Shown one piece after another: positions 8,583 through 18,600 of a stretch of 64,000 nucleotides of DNA. Each line of letters starts with the position of its first letter. The first letter of the stretch is position 1. The notes beneath the pieces were generated by a model. That model made no database searches. It was not told the origin of the DNA and was given only the letters and a program-made list of their open reading frames with translations. Made by a program: the position numbers and the translations under genes. The stretch is taken from positions 2,938,279-3,002,278 of the forward strand of contig NC_014212.1 in NCBI RefSeq assembly GCF_000092125.1, given 5' to 3'. The DNA comes from Allomeiothermus silvanus DSM 9946. Lineage in GTDB: Bacteria; Deinococcota; Deinococci; Deinococcales; Thermaceae.

Positions 8583-8764
8583 TATTTGGCCTCCACGATA
8601 GTGACCAGGTGGGTCACCTTGCGCAGGTTGCCGCGCACCGCCGGGTTATCCGGCAGTTCCCGCTCGCGGTGCATTTTGGTAAGCCCCAACGCCTTCAAAG
8701 CATCCTTCTGATCCTTGGGGTAACCGATGGGGCTTTTGGTGAGCTTAACGCGAATGGTAGCCAT
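8582..8764 (-). CDS. rpmD: 50S ribosomal protein L30
   Basis: 60 residues, the usual length in this lineage. The sequence [20 protein letters not shown] is followed by the conserved [12 protein letters not shown]. It overlaps both neighbours by one base: rpsE stop and rpmD start at 8764, rpmD stop and rplO start at 8582. Confidence 0.96.
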   Translation of the reverse strand: MATIRVKLTKSPIGYPKDQKDALKALGLTKMHRERELPDNPAVRGNLRKVTHLVTIVEAK

Positions 8765-9255
8765 CAGGCCACCTCCGGCTGGGCCGTTTGATCGGATTTG
8801 CGTAAACGCTTGACATCATCCCAGGTCTGCAGCTGGCGGAGCGCTTCCATGGTGGCATAGGCGATGTTGACCGGATTGCGCGAGCCGAGTTCCTTGGTGA
8901 GGATGTCAGTGACCCCGGCCAGCTCGAGAATCGCCCGCGGAACCGCACCGGCGATTACCCCGGTACCCGGAGCCGCCGGACGCAGCAGGATGGTAGAGGA
9001 GCCCCAGGTCACCTGGATCTCGTGGGGGATAGTGCCACCTTGCAGCGGGACTTCTACCAACCCCCGGCGGGCGTAGTTCTGGGCCTTCTGTACGGCCAGC
9101 GGTACTTCCTTAGCCTTGCCCAGCCCCAGCCCCACCCGGCCTTGGCGGTCTCCCACCACCACCAACGCACCAAAGCGGAAGCGGCGCCCTCCCTGGTAGG
9201 TTTTCGCGGTACGGCGCACCACGATCATCTTTTCTTCAAAATCGGTCTCGGGCAT
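8764..9255 (-). CDS. rpsE: 30S ribosomal protein S5
   Basis: 163 residues opening with the same [11 protein letters not shown] as Thermus S5. The double-stranded-RNA-binding fold ([19 protein letters not shown]) and the C-terminal domain ([19 protein letters not shown]) are complete. S5 contributes to decoding fidelity with S4. Start ATG 9253-9255 follows AAGGAG. Confidence 0.97.
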   Translation of the reverse strand: MPETDFEEKMIVVRRTAKTYQGGRRFRFGALVVVGDRQGRVGLGLGKAKEVPLAVQKAQNYARRGLVEVPLQGGTIPHEIQVTWGSSTILLRPAAPGTGVIAGAVPRAILELAGVTDILTKELGSRNPVNIAYATMEALRQLQTWDDVKRLRKSDQTAQPEVA

Positions 9256-9265
9256 TCGCTACTCC

Positions 9266-9604
9266 TTAGAACTCTAAGCCGCCCTCACGGGCTCCTTCAG
9301 CTAAAGCCTTGACCCGGCCATGGTACTTGTAAGACCCCCGGTCAAAAACCACTTGGGTAATACCTTTGGCCTTGGCGGCCTCGGCCACGGCCTGGCCAAC
9401 CTTCTTGGCCACCTCGGTTTTATTGCCGCTGAGTCCCAGGGCCTTGCTCGAGGCGGCGGCCAGGGTGACCCCTCGGGTATCGTCGATGATCTGCGCGTAG
9501 ATGTGCTGCAAGCTGCGGAACACCGAGAGCCGGGGGCGGCCCGCGTTCCGCACCCGGTTACGCACCCGGTGCTTGCGGCGGTCAAAAGCGGTGAGCTTGG
9601 ACAT
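9266..9604 (-). CDS. rplR: 50S ribosomal protein L18
   Basis: 112 residues. The basic N-terminus ([19 protein letters not shown]) and the core [20 protein letters not shown] and [20 protein letters not shown] are diagnostic. L18 binds 5S rRNA in the central protuberance. It lies between rplF and rpsE with short gaps. Confidence 0.97.
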   Translation of the reverse strand: MSKLTAFDRRKHRVRNRVRNAGRPRLSVFRSLQHIYAQIIDDTRGVTLAAASSKALGLSGNKTEVAKKVGQAVAEAAKAKGITQVVFDRGSYKYHGRVKALAEGAREGGLEF

Positions 9605-9615
9605 GCTTAACCCCC

Positions 9616-10158
9616 TTACTTGGTAGTACCGGCCTTGCCGGGCTTGAGCTTGATGGGCTCGTCGGCGTAGTAGATGCCTTTTTCGTGGTAGGCGCTAGGT
9701 TCACGCACGGCGCGTAAGTTGGCAGCGGTCTGGCCCACCAGTTGCTTATCAATACCCTTCACCAGGATCTTGGTCGGTTCGGGGACTTCAAAGGTGATGC
9801 CCGCTGGGGGCTCGACCACCACCGGGTGGCTGTACCCTACGGTGAGCTCGAGGTTCTTGCCGGTGAGCTTGGCCCGGTAACCAATGCCTTTGATCAGCAT
9901 CTCCCGGGTATAACCCTCGGAGACCCCCTTCACCGCGTTGGCTACCAGGGTCCGGGTCAATCCGTGCAGGCTCTTGTGGCGACGCTGCTCGCTGGGGCGC
10001 TCGACCTGCACCGAGCCGTTCTCTACCTTGACCTTCATCTCGGGGTCAATCGGCACGTTGAGTTCGCCCTTGGGGCCCTTGACTTTGACGGTGGCATAGG
10101 CCACCTCCACGTTCACGCCCTTAGGCAAGGTAATGGGTTGCTTACCGATGCGGCTCAT
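9616..10158 (-). CDS. rplF: 50S ribosomal protein L6
   Basis: 180 residues from ATG 10156-10158 ([19 protein letters not shown]), which overlaps the rpsH stop as TAATG. A GTG two codons upstream is less likely because the family starts MSRIG. Two L6 repeats are present, and the C-terminal signature PYHEKGIYY-type motif appears as [15 protein letters not shown]6 sits at the factor-binding site beside the sarcin-ricin loop. Confidence 0.96.
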   Translation of the reverse strand: MSRIGKQPITLPKGVNVEVAYATVKVKGPKGELNVPIDPEMKVKVENGSVQVERPSEQRRHKSLHGLTRTLVANAVKGVSEGYTREMLIKGIGYRAKLTGKNLELTVGYSHPVVVEPPAGITFEVPEPTKILVKGIDKQLVGQTAANLRAVREPSAYHEKGIYYADEPIKLKPGKAGTTK

Positions 10159-10553
10159 TACCACACCTCGCAGATGAGTTCGCCGCCCACGCCCAGCTTG
10201 CGGGCTTCGCGGTCTACCAACACTCCCTTGGAAGTGGAGATGATAGCCATCCCCAAGCCCTTACGCACCACGGGAACCTGCCCCGCGGTGACGTACACGC
10301 GGCGCCCCGGACGGCTCACCCGCCGGATGTGCTGGATCACTTTCTCGCGGCGGGGGCCGTACTTGAGGGCAAGCCGCAAAACCGGTTTGCCCTCCACCTC
10401 CACCTTCTCGTAGCCCTTCAAGAAGCCCTCGCGTACCAAGATGCGGGCGATTTCCTCCTTGAAGCGGCTGGCCGGAACGTCCACGCTCTCCTTGTGCACG
10501 ATGAGCGCATTACGAATCCGGGTCAGCATGTCGGCAATCGGATCGCTGTTCAT
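10158..10553 (-). CDS. rpsH: 30S ribosomal protein S8
   Basis: 131 residues. It begins [18 protein letters not shown] and ends [20 protein letters not shown], the rRNA-contacting C-terminal domain. It is seven residues shorter than Thermus S8, losing a loop after [10 protein letters not shown]8 organises the central domain of 16S rRNA and in E. coli represses the spc operon. The 104-bp spacer upstream contains GCTTTTGGCCAAAGC, a short inverted repeat. Confidence 0.97.
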   Translation of the reverse strand: MNSDPIADMLTRIRNALIVHKESVDVPASRFKEEIARILVREGFLKGYEKVEVEGKPVLRLALKYGPRREKVIQHIRRVSRPGRRVYVTAGQVPVVRKGLGMAIISTSKGVLVDREARKLGVGGELICEVW

Positions 10554-10657
10554 TGATCACTCTCCATTTATCGCTTTTGGCCAAAGCGCGGTATCGGAAG
10601 AAGCCATCCGACCGTACGCTTCGCTTAGGTCACACCTCGCTACAGCTACCTGCGACC

Positions 10658-10843
10658 TTACCAACTGGCCTTCCCTACGCCGGGGAGCTGGCCCTTGTGG
10701 GCTAGCTCGCGGATGCAGATGCGGCACAGGCCGAAGTAGCGGTAGACCGCACGGGGGCGGCCACAGCGCTCGCAACGGGTATAAGCCCGCACGCTGAACT
10801 TGGGCGTACGCTTGGCTTTGACAACCATCGAAGTTTTTGCCAT
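10658..10843 (-). CDS. rpsZ: 30S ribosomal protein S14 (zinc type)
   Basis: 61 residues with two CxxC pairs, RCERCGRP and LCRICIREL, so this is the short zinc-binding form of S14. It begins [16 protein letters not shown] and ends LPGVGKASW, as in Thermus. S14 lies in the head of the small subunit. The spacing to rplE is 36 bp. Some annotations name this gene rpsN. Confidence 0.96.
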   Translation of the reverse strand: MAKTSMVVKAKRTPKFSVRAYTRCERCGRPRAVYRYFGLCRICIRELAHKGQLPGVGKASW

Positions 10844-10879
10844 GTTTCTCCTATCCGCCCGAAAGCGAACCTTTCTAGT

Positions 10880-11428
<549 letters not shown>

Positions 11429-11431
11429 CGT

Positions 11432-11773
11432 TTACCTCTTCTCCTGGGTGTCAAGCGACCCCTCACAGTGGACGCAGACACGGATCTTGCTGCCGTTCTC
11501 GAGCACCTTTTTACGAATGCGGGTGGGCTTGCCACAGCTCGGGCAGAGCGGGCGCACCTTGGAGGCGTGCAGCGGGGCCTCCTGTTCGGAGAAACCACCT
11601 TGCGGGCGCTGGGGGGTGGGGCGCACGGCCTTCTTGATGATGTTGACCCCCTCCACGATCACCGCCTGCTTGGAGGGCAGCACCGCCTTGACCTTGCCTT
11701 TTTCACCCTTGTGGGAGCCCGAGACCACCACCACGGTATCGCCCTTTTTGACGTGAATCTTGCTCTTTTCCAT
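11432..11773 (-). CDS. rplX: 50S ribosomal protein L24 with C-terminal zinc ribbon
   Basis: 113 residues from ATG 11771-11773 ([19 protein letters not shown]), a KOW-type SH3 fold that starts large-subunit assembly. After the core, [13 protein letters not shown] and RVCVHCEGS form a four-cysteine zinc ribbon, as in Thermus L24 and unlike E. coli. The upstream in-frame extension lies inside rplN and is rejected. Confidence 0.96.
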   Translation of the reverse strand: MEKSKIHVKKGDTVVVVSGSHKGEKGKVKAVLPSKQAVIVEGVNIIKKAVRPTPQRPQGGFSEQEAPLHASKVRPLCPSCGKPTRIRKKVLENGSKIRVCVHCEGSLDTQEKR

Positions 11774-11780
11774 AGCTTCC

Positions 11781-12149
11781 TTACAAGACTTCGGGCGCAA
11801 GCGAGACGATCTTCATGAAGCCCTTTTCGCGCAGTTCACGGGCCACCGGCCCAAAAACGCGGGTACCGCGGGGCTCCATCTGGTTGTTTATGATCACCGC
11901 AGCGTTGGTGTCGAAGCGGATGGCCGAGCCGTCAGGGCGCTTGACCTCCTTGGTGGTGCGTACCACCACTGCCTTGACCACCTCGCCCTCCTTGACCATG
12001 CCCCGCGGGATAGCTTCTTTGACTGAAGCCACGATGATGTCGCCCACGCTGGCATATTTGCGGTTCGAACCGCCCATCACCCGGATACAGGCGATCCGGC
12101 GGGCTCCGGTGTTATCGGCTACCTCCAGTTGGGTCTCCTGCTGGATCAT
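11781..12149 (-). CDS. rplN: 50S ribosomal protein L14
   Basis: 122 residues, the standard length. It has [19 protein letters not shown] at the start and the conserved [20 protein letters not shown]14 faces the small subunit and forms an intersubunit bridge. Its start overlaps the rpsQ stop as ATGA. Confidence 0.97.
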   Translation of the reverse strand: MIQQETQLEVADNTGARRIACIRVMGGSNRKYASVGDIIVASVKEAIPRGMVKEGEVVKAVVVRTTKEVKRPDGSAIRFDTNAAVIINNQMEPRGTRVFGPVARELREKGFMKIVSLAPEVL

Positions 12150-12439
12150 GCTCCACCCCTTTCCTTACGCAGCAGGTAGCGCTCGACTAAGTCTAAGCGG
12201 CCTTCCTCGAGCCGCCTCACCACCCGAAAGCGCTTTCTGGCCGACATCGGGCGGGACTCGATGATCTCCACAACGTCACCGGTCTTATACTGGTCGGTTT
12301 CGTCATGGGCAAGGTACTTCTTGGACTGCTTGATGACCTTGCCGTAGAGGGGGTGCTGCATCTGGCGCTCGACCAAGACGGTGACGGTTTTGGCCGCCTT
12401 GTCGCTCACCACCACACCAGTTAGGGTCTTCTTCGGCAT
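12146..12439 (-). CDS. rpsQ: 30S ribosomal protein S17
   Basis: 97 residues. The OB-fold core reads [20 protein letters not shown], then [18 protein letters not shown] and the signature [13 protein letters not shown]. The C-terminal basic helix is longer than in E. coli, as in Thermus. S17 binds the lower body of 16S rRNA. It lies two bases after rpmC. Confidence 0.97.
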   Translation of the reverse strand: MPKKTLTGVVVSDKAAKTVTVLVERQMQHPLYGKVIKQSKKYLAHDETDQYKTGDVVEIIESRPMSARKRFRVVRRLEEGRLDLVERYLLRKERGGA

Positions 12440-12440
12440 G

Positions 12441-12615
12441 CTATTTCCTCTTTTCCCCGAGCACCGTCAGAAGCCGCGCGATCTCGGTCTTGGTCTCGCG
12501 GATGCGGTGATTTTTGTCGAGCTGTCCGATCGAGGCCTGGAAGCGCAGTTCCATCAGCTCCTTCTTGCGGGCCTGTACCTCGCGGTCAAGTTCCGCTACC
12601 GATAGTTTGCGCATC

Positions 12616-12629
<14 letters not shown>
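12441..12629 (-). CDS. rpmC: 50S ribosomal protein L29
   Basis: 62 residues if translation starts at ATG 12627-12629 (MKLSEMRKL, the family start). Another in-frame ATG three codons upstream (MPTMKL) is possible. The two-helix hairpin with [20 protein letters not shown] is diagnostic. The gene overlaps the end of rplP by 14 bp, so initiation probably depends on ribosomes finishing rplP. L29 lies at the tunnel exit. Confidence 0.94.
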
Positions 12630-13041
<412 letters not shown>

Positions 13042-13044
13042 GGC

Positions 13045-13797
13045 TTACTCCTCCTTGGCGCCGCGCTCAGTGCGCTGTACCCGCACAGCGGGGCGGCGGC
13101 GCTTAGGACGGCCCTCTCCCTCACCCTTGGGGGCGGCAGGTCGGGCCGCAGCAGCGGCCTTTTTGGAGCCGATCTGCTCACCCATAAAGACGTACACCTT
13201 TACGCCCAACGAGCCGTAGGTGGTCTCGGCCCGAGCAGTCCCATAGTCGAGATTGGCGCGCAGGGTGTGCAAGGGCACCCGGCCCTCGGCGGCCCACTCG
13301 GTGCGGGCCTGCTCGGCCCCGCCGATGCGGCCACTGACTACGATCTTGGCTCCCAGCGCCCCCGACTCACGGATGCGCTGTACAGCCTGCTTGATAGCCC
13401 GCCGCACTGCGAAGCGGCGCTCGATCTGCTCGGCTACTCGCTGGGCTACCAACGGTGCAGAGAGGTTGGGGTTGCCTACCTCTTGTACGTTCAACGCCAC
13501 CGTCTTGCCGGGGAACTTGTTTTGCAGAGTTTCGCGCAGGCGCTTGATGGTTTCCCCACCACGCCCGATCACCACCCCAGGCTTAGCGGCATACACCGTG
13601 ACGGCTACGTTGTCGGCAGCGCGCTCGATGTCGATGCGCGCCAGACCCGCCGGGGCCAACTCCTTCTCGATGAGGCTACGGATCTGGCGGTCTTGAATCA
13701 AAAGCTTGCTGTAGTCTTTCTTGCCAGCGTACCAGCGGGACTCCCACTCGCGGGTGATCCCCAAGCGCAGGCCGACGGGGTTGATTTTATTTCCCAT
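13045..13797 (-). CDS. rpsC: 30S ribosomal protein S3
   Basis: 250 residues from ATG 13795-13797 ([20 protein letters not shown]), the universal S3 start, inside the last codons of rplV with a GGGGGA site. The KH domain motif [17 protein letters not shown] and the second domain ([20 protein letters not shown]) are intact. It has an Ala/Pro/Lys-rich C-terminal tail of about 45 residues ([20 protein letters not shown]), slightly longer than in Thermus. S3 forms part of the mRNA entry helicase site. Confidence 0.96.
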   Translation of the reverse strand: MGNKINPVGLRLGITREWESRWYAGKKDYSKLLIQDRQIRSLIEKELAPAGLARIDIERAADNVAVTVYAAKPGVVIGRGGETIKRLRETLQNKFPGKTVALNVQEVGNPNLSAPLVAQRVAEQIERRFAVRRAIKQAVQRIRESGALGAKIVVSGRIGGAEQARTEWAAEGRVPLHTLRANLDYGTARAETTYGSLGVKVYVFMGEQIGSKKAAAAARPAAPKGEGEGRPKRRRPAVRVQRTERGAKEE

Positions 13798-14128
13798 TCT
13801 TTTCCCCCACGATGATAGTGATGTGACTGGTCTTCTTCCGAATGATGTCAGCCCGACCGCGTGCACGGGGCAGCACCCGCTTGAAGACCATACCCTCATC
13901 CACATAAGCAGCCTTGACGAAGAGGGAGTCCTCTAGCAAATCCAGGTTGTTAATGGCATTAGCGGCAGCCGAGTTAAGCACCTTGGCGATGGGGGCCGAG
14001 CCGCGGTGGGGGGTAAACTTGAGGATGGCACGGGCCTCCTCGAGCCCCTTACCGCGAATCATATCGACCACCAACCGAGCCTTGCGCGGGGAGATGCGGA
14101 TGTTTTTAGCAACAGCTTTGGCTTCCAT
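13787..14128 (-). CDS. rplV: 50S ribosomal protein L22
   Basis: 113 residues. [20 protein letters not shown] and the tunnel-lining hairpin near [20 protein letters not shown] are present. L22 lines the narrow part of the exit tunnel and is a site of macrolide resistance; no loop deletion is seen here. Its 3' end overlaps rpsC by 11 bp. Confidence 0.97.
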   Translation of the reverse strand: MEAKAVAKNIRISPRKARLVVDMIRGKGLEEARAILKFTPHRGSAPIAKVLNSAAANAINNLDLLEDSLFVKAAYVDEGMVFKRVLPRARGRADIIRKKTSHITIIVGEKNGK

Positions 14129-14136
14129 CCCTCACC

Positions 14137-14421
14137 TCACTTCTTGGCCGCGGTGGCCTTGCCCTCTTTGTTGTGGCCCCGGTAGTTGCGGGTGGGGGCG
14201 AACTCGCCCAGCTTGTGCCCCACCATCTGTTCGGTGATGTACACCGGGACGTGCTGTTTGCCGTTATAGACCGCGAGGGTGTGGCCGATCATCTCCGGGA
14301 CGATGGTGCTACGGCGGCTCCAGGTTTTGATGACCCGCTTCTCGCCCTTGGAGTTCATGGCCTCCACCTTCTCGATCAGGTGATCATCTACAAAGACACC
14401 TTTTTTCAAGCTACGTGGCAT
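14137..14421 (-). CDS. rpsS: 30S ribosomal protein S19
   Basis: 94 residues. [19 protein letters not shown], the [20 protein letters not shown] core and [15 protein letters not shown] are universal S19 signatures. S19 sits in the head near S13. It lies between rplB and rplV with gaps of nine and eight bases. Confidence 0.97.
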   Translation of the reverse strand: MPRSLKKGVFVDDHLIEKVEAMNSKGEKRVIKTWSRRSTIVPEMIGHTLAVYNGKQHVPVYITEQMVGHKLGEFAPTRNYRGHNKEGKATAAKK

Positions 14422-14430
14422 GGTTTACCT

Positions 14431-15258
14431 CTACTTCCGGCGCGAGACAATGAAGCGGCTAGAGGGCTTTCTCTTCCCTCGGGTCTTGCGGCCCTTGGTC
14501 TGCCAACCCCAGGGCGAGGCGGGTGGGCGGCCACGCGGAGCCCGGCCCTCACCCCCACCGTGGGGGTGATCTACCGGGTTCATGACCGTACCCCGAACGT
14601 GGGGCTTGCGGCCTTTCCAGCGGCTGCGTCCCGCTTTGCCAATCTGGATGTTCTTGTGATCGGCATTGCCCACGGCGCCGATGGTGGCATAGCTCTCGGC
14701 ATGAACGCGGCGCAGTTCCCCTGAAGGGAGGCGCAAGATCACGTAATCGGCCTCGCGGCCTTGTACCTGGACGCTAGTCCCAGCACTACGGGCCAACTTG
14801 GCGCCCTTGCCGGGCTCGAGCTCCACCGAGTGGATCACCGTACCGACCGGGATGAAGCGGAGCGGCAAAGCATTACCCGGCGCGATGGGGGCTTCCGGCC
14901 CGCTTTGTACCTGAGTACCTACCTGTAGGCCGTCGGGGGCGATGATATAGCGCTTCTCGCCGTCGGCGTAAAAGAGCAGGGCGATGCGGGCCGAGCGGTT
15001 AGGGTCATACTCAATCGCGTTCACCTTGGCGGGGATCCCGGCCTTGTCGCGGCGACAGAAGTCGATCAGCCGGTAGCGGCGCTTGTGTCCGCCCCCGCGG
15101 AATCGGCTGGTGGTGCGGCCCTGGTTGTTGCGCCCGCCGGTCTTCTTGATCGGCTTGAGCAAGGAGCGCTCCGGCTTATCCTTGGTGATCTCAGAGAAGT
15201 CCGCCACCGTGGTAAACCGGCGGGTCGGGGTATAGGGTCGAAACTTCTTTACTGGCAT
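14431..15258 (-). CDS. rplB: 50S ribosomal protein L2
   Basis: 275 residues. [14 protein letters not shown] is in the N-terminal domain. The C-terminal [18 protein letters not shown] carries the His implicated in peptidyl transferase-centre structure. L2 joins the subunits through bridge B7b. It is preceded by a 179-bp spacer with a strong hairpin, unusual for this tightly packed operon. Confidence 0.97.
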   Translation of the reverse strand: MPVKKFRPYTPTRRFTTVADFSEITKDKPERSLLKPIKKTGGRNNQGRTTSRFRGGGHKRRYRLIDFCRRDKAGIPAKVNAIEYDPNRSARIALLFYADGEKRYIIAPDGLQVGTQVQSGPEAPIAPGNALPLRFIPVGTVIHSVELEPGKGAKLARSAGTSVQVQGREADYVILRLPSGELRRVHAESYATIGAVGNADHKNIQIGKAGRSRWKGRKPHVRGTVMNPVDHPHGGGEGRAPRGRPPASPWGWQTKGRKTRGKRKPSSRFIVSRRK

Positions 15259-15379
15259 TCACTTACCTCCCACCTGATACGGGCTAACCGAGCCGCCCTG
15301 CTTCCAAGTGGATTTTGGCCCCTTCATCGTTACCGGCCAGTGCCGGAACGCTCGGTCTCGAGGCGTTAGGGGGTCATCA

Positions 15380-15424
15380 GTAGGTAGTGGGAAGGCTTGG
15401 CTTTTCCTACACCCCACCATCTAC
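15380..15424 (-). promoter_or_regulatory. 12-bp stem-loop in the rplW-rplB spacer
   Basis: On the transcribed strand GTAGATGGTGGG (15424-15413) pairs with CCCACTACCTAC (15391-15380) with a single mismatch and one G-U pair, enclosing a 21-base loop that itself contains AGG/CCT. No T-run follows, so it is not a simple terminator. It begins 13 bp after the rplW stop in the 179-bp gap before rplB. A role in processing, mRNA stability or autoregulation (for example by L4 or L2) is inference. Confidence 0.5.
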
Positions 15425-15437
15425 CCACCCCTCCCTC

Positions 15438-15728
15438 TTAGATCAAGCCCTCCAGGGCTTCGATCTTTTGCCCAGCCTGCACGGTCACGATCGCCTTTTT
15501 GCGATCGGCGCGCTTGCCACTAAACCGGCCCAGGCGTTTGTCTTTGCCCAGGGTGTTCATCACGTTGACCGCCACCACCTTGACCCGAAAAGCCGCCTCG
15601 ACCGCGTTCTTGATCTCAGTCTTGGTGGAGTCCGGGTGCACCCAGAAAGTGTAACGGCCCTCGGCGAAGCCCGAGTAGGCTTTCTCCGAAAGGGCCGGTG
15701 CGAGGATGATGTCATACGGGGTTTTCAT
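15438..15728 (-). CDS. rplW: 50S ribosomal protein L23
   Basis: 96 residues from ATG 15726-15728 ([20 protein letters not shown]), which overlaps the rplD stop by 4 bp. Conserved YTFWVHPDSTKTEIKNAVE and VNVMNTLGKDKRLGRFSGKR are present. L23 is the docking site for trigger factor and SRP at the tunnel exit. A longer upstream frame lies inside rplD and is rejected. Confidence 0.96.
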   Translation of the reverse strand: MKTPYDIILAPALSEKAYSGFAEGRYTFWVHPDSTKTEIKNAVEAAFRVKVVAVNVMNTLGKDKRLGRFSGKRADRKKAIVTVQAGQKIEALEGLI

Positions 15729-16360
15729 GCCTCTCCCCCTTTGCCTTGGGAGGCCAGCCGGGCCTGAGCCGCTTCCCAAGCCGGCATATCCAGCACCAAC
15801 CACTCCTGCCTAAGGATGTCGTAGACGTTGAGGCCCTCGGGAGCCAGGGTGCGGACCCAGGGCAGGTTGCGCGCGGCACGGCGTACCAACTCGTTCGCGG
15901 TGACCAGCAACACGGTCTGTGAACCGTCTAGGCCTGCGCCGGTGGCCCAAGCCAAGAACTCCTTGGTCTTGCCGTTCACCCCCTCAAAGCCCTCGGCGAT
16001 GAGAAGCTTGCCGTCTTTAGCCCGATCGGCCAGGGCCATGGCGAGGCCCAGCTTGCGCACCTTTTTAGGCAACGTGTAGGAGTAGTCCCGCGGCTGGGGC
16101 CCAAAGACCGTGCCGCCACCTACAAAGATAGGGGCCCCGTAATCACCGTGGCGGGCCCGACCGGTGTGCTTTTGGCTATACATCTTTTTGGTGGTGAAGT
16201 TCACCATGCCGCGGGTCTTGGTGGCGGCAGTCCCAGCCCGGCGCTTGGCCATCTGCCACTTGACCACCTCGTAGAGCACGTGGGGGTTGACCTCGGGCAG
16301 GGTGGCCTCGAGGTCGCGGGCCTTCTGACCCTTAGCGGAGAGCACAGAAAGGGTAACCAT
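15725..16360 (-). CDS. rplD: 50S ribosomal protein L4
   Basis: 211 residues. The extended loop that reaches the tunnel ([20 protein letters not shown], then [20 protein letters not shown]) is intact. In E. coli L4 represses the S10 operon transcriptionally and translationally. The start overlaps the rplC stop as TAATG. Confidence 0.97.
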   Translation of the reverse strand: MVTLSVLSAKGQKARDLEATLPEVNPHVLYEVVKWQMAKRRAGTAATKTRGMVNFTTKKMYSQKHTGRARHGDYGAPIFVGGGTVFGPQPRDYSYTLPKKVRKLGLAMALADRAKDGKLLIAEGFEGVNGKTKEFLAWATGAGLDGSQTVLLVTANELVRRAARNLPWVRTLAPEGLNVYDILRQEWLVLDMPAWEAAQARLASQGKGGEA

Positions 16361-16998
16361 TATTTACCACCCCCTTGCTTCGCGGGGGTCCGCACGGTCT
16401 CGCGCACTACCACCAAGGTGCCATTGGCTCCAGGAACCGCGCCCTTTACCAGGATCAGGTTTTCCTCGGGAACCACATCCACCACCTCGAGGTTTTGCAC
16501 CGTCACCCGTTCGCCGCCCATCCGTCCGGCCATCTTCTTGCCCTTGTAGACCCGGCCCGGGGTCTTGCGGTTGCCGATGGAGCCAGGATGGCGGTGTACC
16601 TTGTGCGCACCGTGGGTAGCGTTCCCACCGGCGAAGTTCCAGCGTTTCATCACGCCCTGGAAGCCCCGACCCTTGGAGGTGCCGGTCACATCTACCTTCT
16701 CGCCCGCCGCGAAGATCTCCACGGTTACGGTGTCACCTTCCGGGCTGAAGCCCCGAATCTCCTTGAGGTAACGTACTGGCTCCACCCCGGCTTTAGCAAA
16801 GTGTCCCTTCAAGGGTTTATTGACCCGCTGGGCCTTTTGCGGGCGGAAGCCGAGTTGCACCGCCTCGTAACCATCCTTATCCGGGGTACGGCGCTGGACC
16901 ACCGGGCAAGGCCCGGCCAGGATCACCGTCACCGGCACGGCCCGGTCGTTTTTCCAGACCTGGGTCATCCCTATTTTGGTGCCGAGAATCCCCTTCAT
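16360..16998 (-). CDS. rplC: 50S ribosomal protein L3
   Basis: 212 residues. [19 protein letters not shown], the [20 protein letters not shown] core and the W-finger region [19 protein letters not shown] are diagnostic. L3 nucleates large-subunit assembly and approaches the peptidyl transferase centre. It overlaps rpsJ by 4 bp (ATGA). Confidence 0.97.
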   Translation of the reverse strand: MKGILGTKIGMTQVWKNDRAVPVTVILAGPCPVVQRRTPDKDGYEAVQLGFRPQKAQRVNKPLKGHFAKAGVEPVRYLKEIRGFSPEGDTVTVEIFAAGEKVDVTGTSKGRGFQGVMKRWNFAGGNATHGAHKVHRHPGSIGNRKTPGRVYKGKKMAGRMGGERVTVQNLEVVDVVPEENLILVKGAVPGANGTLVVVRETVRTPAKQGGGK

Positions 16999-17312
16999 GA
17001 TCTACCTGCCACGGTTTTGATCTCGATCTCGACCCCGGTGGGGAGGTCGAGGGTCATCAGGCTCTCGATGGTCTTGCGGTTGGGGTTGTTGATGTCCACC
17101 AAACGGTTATGGGTCCGTAGCTCGAAGTGCTCACGGCTGTCCTTGTGCTTGAAAGGGCCGCGCAGCACGGTAAAGCGGCGAACCCGGGTGGGCAAGGGCA
17201 CCGGACCACTCACCTGGGCACCGGTGCGGCGGGCCGTCTCTACGATCTTGGCCGCTGAGGCGTCCAGGCTCTTGTGGTCGAAGCCCCGTAACTTGATGCG
17301 GATCTTGGGCAT
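16995..17312 (-). CDS. rpsJ: 30S ribosomal protein S10
   Basis: 105 residues, as in Thermus. [20 protein letters not shown], then [20 protein letters not shown] and [16 protein letters not shown] are universal. S10 is also the antitermination factor NusE. It follows tuf by only 13 bp, so the str and S10 operons are physically fused here. Confidence 0.97.
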   Translation of the reverse strand: MPKIRIKLRGFDHKSLDASAAKIVETARRTGAQVSGPVPLPTRVRRFTVLRGPFKHKDSREHFELRTHNRLVDINNPNRKTIESLMTLDLPTGVEIEIKTVAGRS

Positions 17313-17325
17313 TCTCCCTCGCCTC

Positions 17326-18543
17326 CTACTCCAAGATTTTGGTCACGACGCCAGCGCCGACGGTACGTCCACCTTCACGGATCGCGAAGCGCAGACCTTC
17401 CTCCAGGGCAATGGGTTTGATCAGCTGCACGGTGAAGGTGATGTTATCCCCCGGCATCACCATCTCCACCCCCGCCGGCAGCGTCACATCCCCCGTCACG
17501 TCGGTGGTGCGGAAGTAAAACTGCGGACGGTACCCCGTGAAAAACCCCGTGTGCCGTCCCCCTTCCTCCTTCTTCAGCACGTACACCGACGCCTCAAACT
17601 TGGTGTGCGGGGTGATGCTCCCAGGCTTCGCCAGCACCTGCCCCCGCTCCACCTCTTCCCGGCTCACCCCACGCAGCAGCAGCCCTACGTTGTCCCCCGC
17701 TATCCCCTCGTTCAGGGTCTTGCGGTGCATCTCCACCCCCGTCACCACCGTCTTCTTGGTGTCGGTCAGGCCCACAATCTCCACTTCCTCCCCTACCTTG
17801 ATCTTCCCCCGCTCGATCCTCCCCGTCGCTACCGTTCCCCGCCCGGTGATCGTGAAAACATCCTCCACCGGCATCAGGAACGGCTTATCCACATCCCGCT
17901 GCGGCGTGGGTATGTACGCGTCGATCGCATCCAGCAACTCCCAGATCCGATCCACCCACTCGTTCTCCCCGCGCTGCGTCTTGGGATGGGCCTGCATATG
18001 TTCCAACGCCTTCAGCGCTGAACCCCGGATGATCGGCGTATCGTCCCCGGGAAATTCATACTGCGACAGCAGATCCCGCACCTCCATCTCCACCAAGTCC
18101 AACAGCTCGGCGTCGTCCACCATGTCCACCTTGTTCAGGAACACCACGATGTACGGCACCCCTACCTGCCGTGCCAGCAATATATGTTCCCGGGTCTGCG
18201 GCATCGGTCCGTCCGCCGCCGATACCACCAATATCGCCCCGTCCATCTGTGCCGCACCCGTGATCATGTTCTTCACATAATCCGCGTGCCCAGGACAGTC
18301 CACGTGTGAATAGTGCCGCTTCTCCGTCTCGTACTCCACGTGCGCCGTGTTGATCGTGATCCCCCGCGCCTTCTCCTCCGGCGCCTTGTCGATCTGGTCG
18401 TACGCCTGTACCTCGATGCTGGGGTTCGCCGCCGCCGCTACAAACGTGATCGCCGCCGTTAGCGTGGTCTTCCCGTGGTCCACGTGACCAATCGTCCCTA
18501 CGTTCACGTGTGGCTTCGTCCTCTCAAATACGCCCTTCGCCAT
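17326..18543 (-). CDS. tuf: elongation factor Tu
   Basis: 405 residues from ATG 18541-18543 ([20 protein letters not shown]) with GGAGAG before it. G motifs: [18 protein letters not shown] and NKVDMVDD. The Thermus-type insertion of about ten residues ([14 protein letters not shown]) is present. EF-Tu delivers aminoacyl-tRNA to the ribosome. Codon use differs from the flanking genes: threonine is mostly ACG and glycine often GGG up to about position 17440, while the last 110 bp and the neighbours prefer ACC. Confidence 0.97.
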   Translation of the reverse strand: MAKGVFERTKPHVNVGTIGHVDHGKTTLTAAITFVAAAANPSIEVQAYDQIDKAPEEKARGITINTAHVEYETEKRHYSHVDCPGHADYVKNMITGAAQMDGAILVVSAADGPMPQTREHILLARQVGVPYIVVFLNKVDMVDDAELLDLVEMEVRDLLSQYEFPGDDTPIIRGSALKALEHMQAHPKTQRGENEWVDRIWELLDAIDAYIPTPQRDVDKPFLMPVEDVFTITGRGTVATGRIERGKIKVGEEVEIVGLTDTKKTVVTGVEMHRKTLNEGIAGDNVGLLLRGVSREEVERGQVLAKPGSITPHTKFEASVYVLKKEEGGRHTGFFTGYRPQFYFRTTDVTGDVTLPAGVEMVMPGDNITFTVQLIKPIALEEGLRFAIREGGRTVGAGVVTKILE

Positions 18544-18565
18544 GATTCTCTCCTTACACACGCAT

Positions 18566-18590
18566 GCGGGCGCTTTAGGCAAGCGCCCGC
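18566..18590 (-). other. 10-bp perfect hairpin between fusA and tuf
   Basis: GCGGGCGCTT and AAGCGCCCGC pair perfectly around a five-base loop. It sits in the 57-bp fusA-tuf gap, ending about 12 bases before the tuf Shine-Dalgarno GGAGAG. On the minus strand no T-run follows, so full termination is unlikely. It could block 3'-5' decay of upstream mRNA or set the EF-G to EF-Tu ratio; this is inference. Confidence 0.6.
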
Positions 18591-18600
18591 GTCAAAAGTC

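Noticed and set aside
16375-18021. 548-codon plus-strand frame across rplC, rpsJ and tuf
   Set aside because: It runs opposite three well-defined genes and is a shadow of their codon bias.
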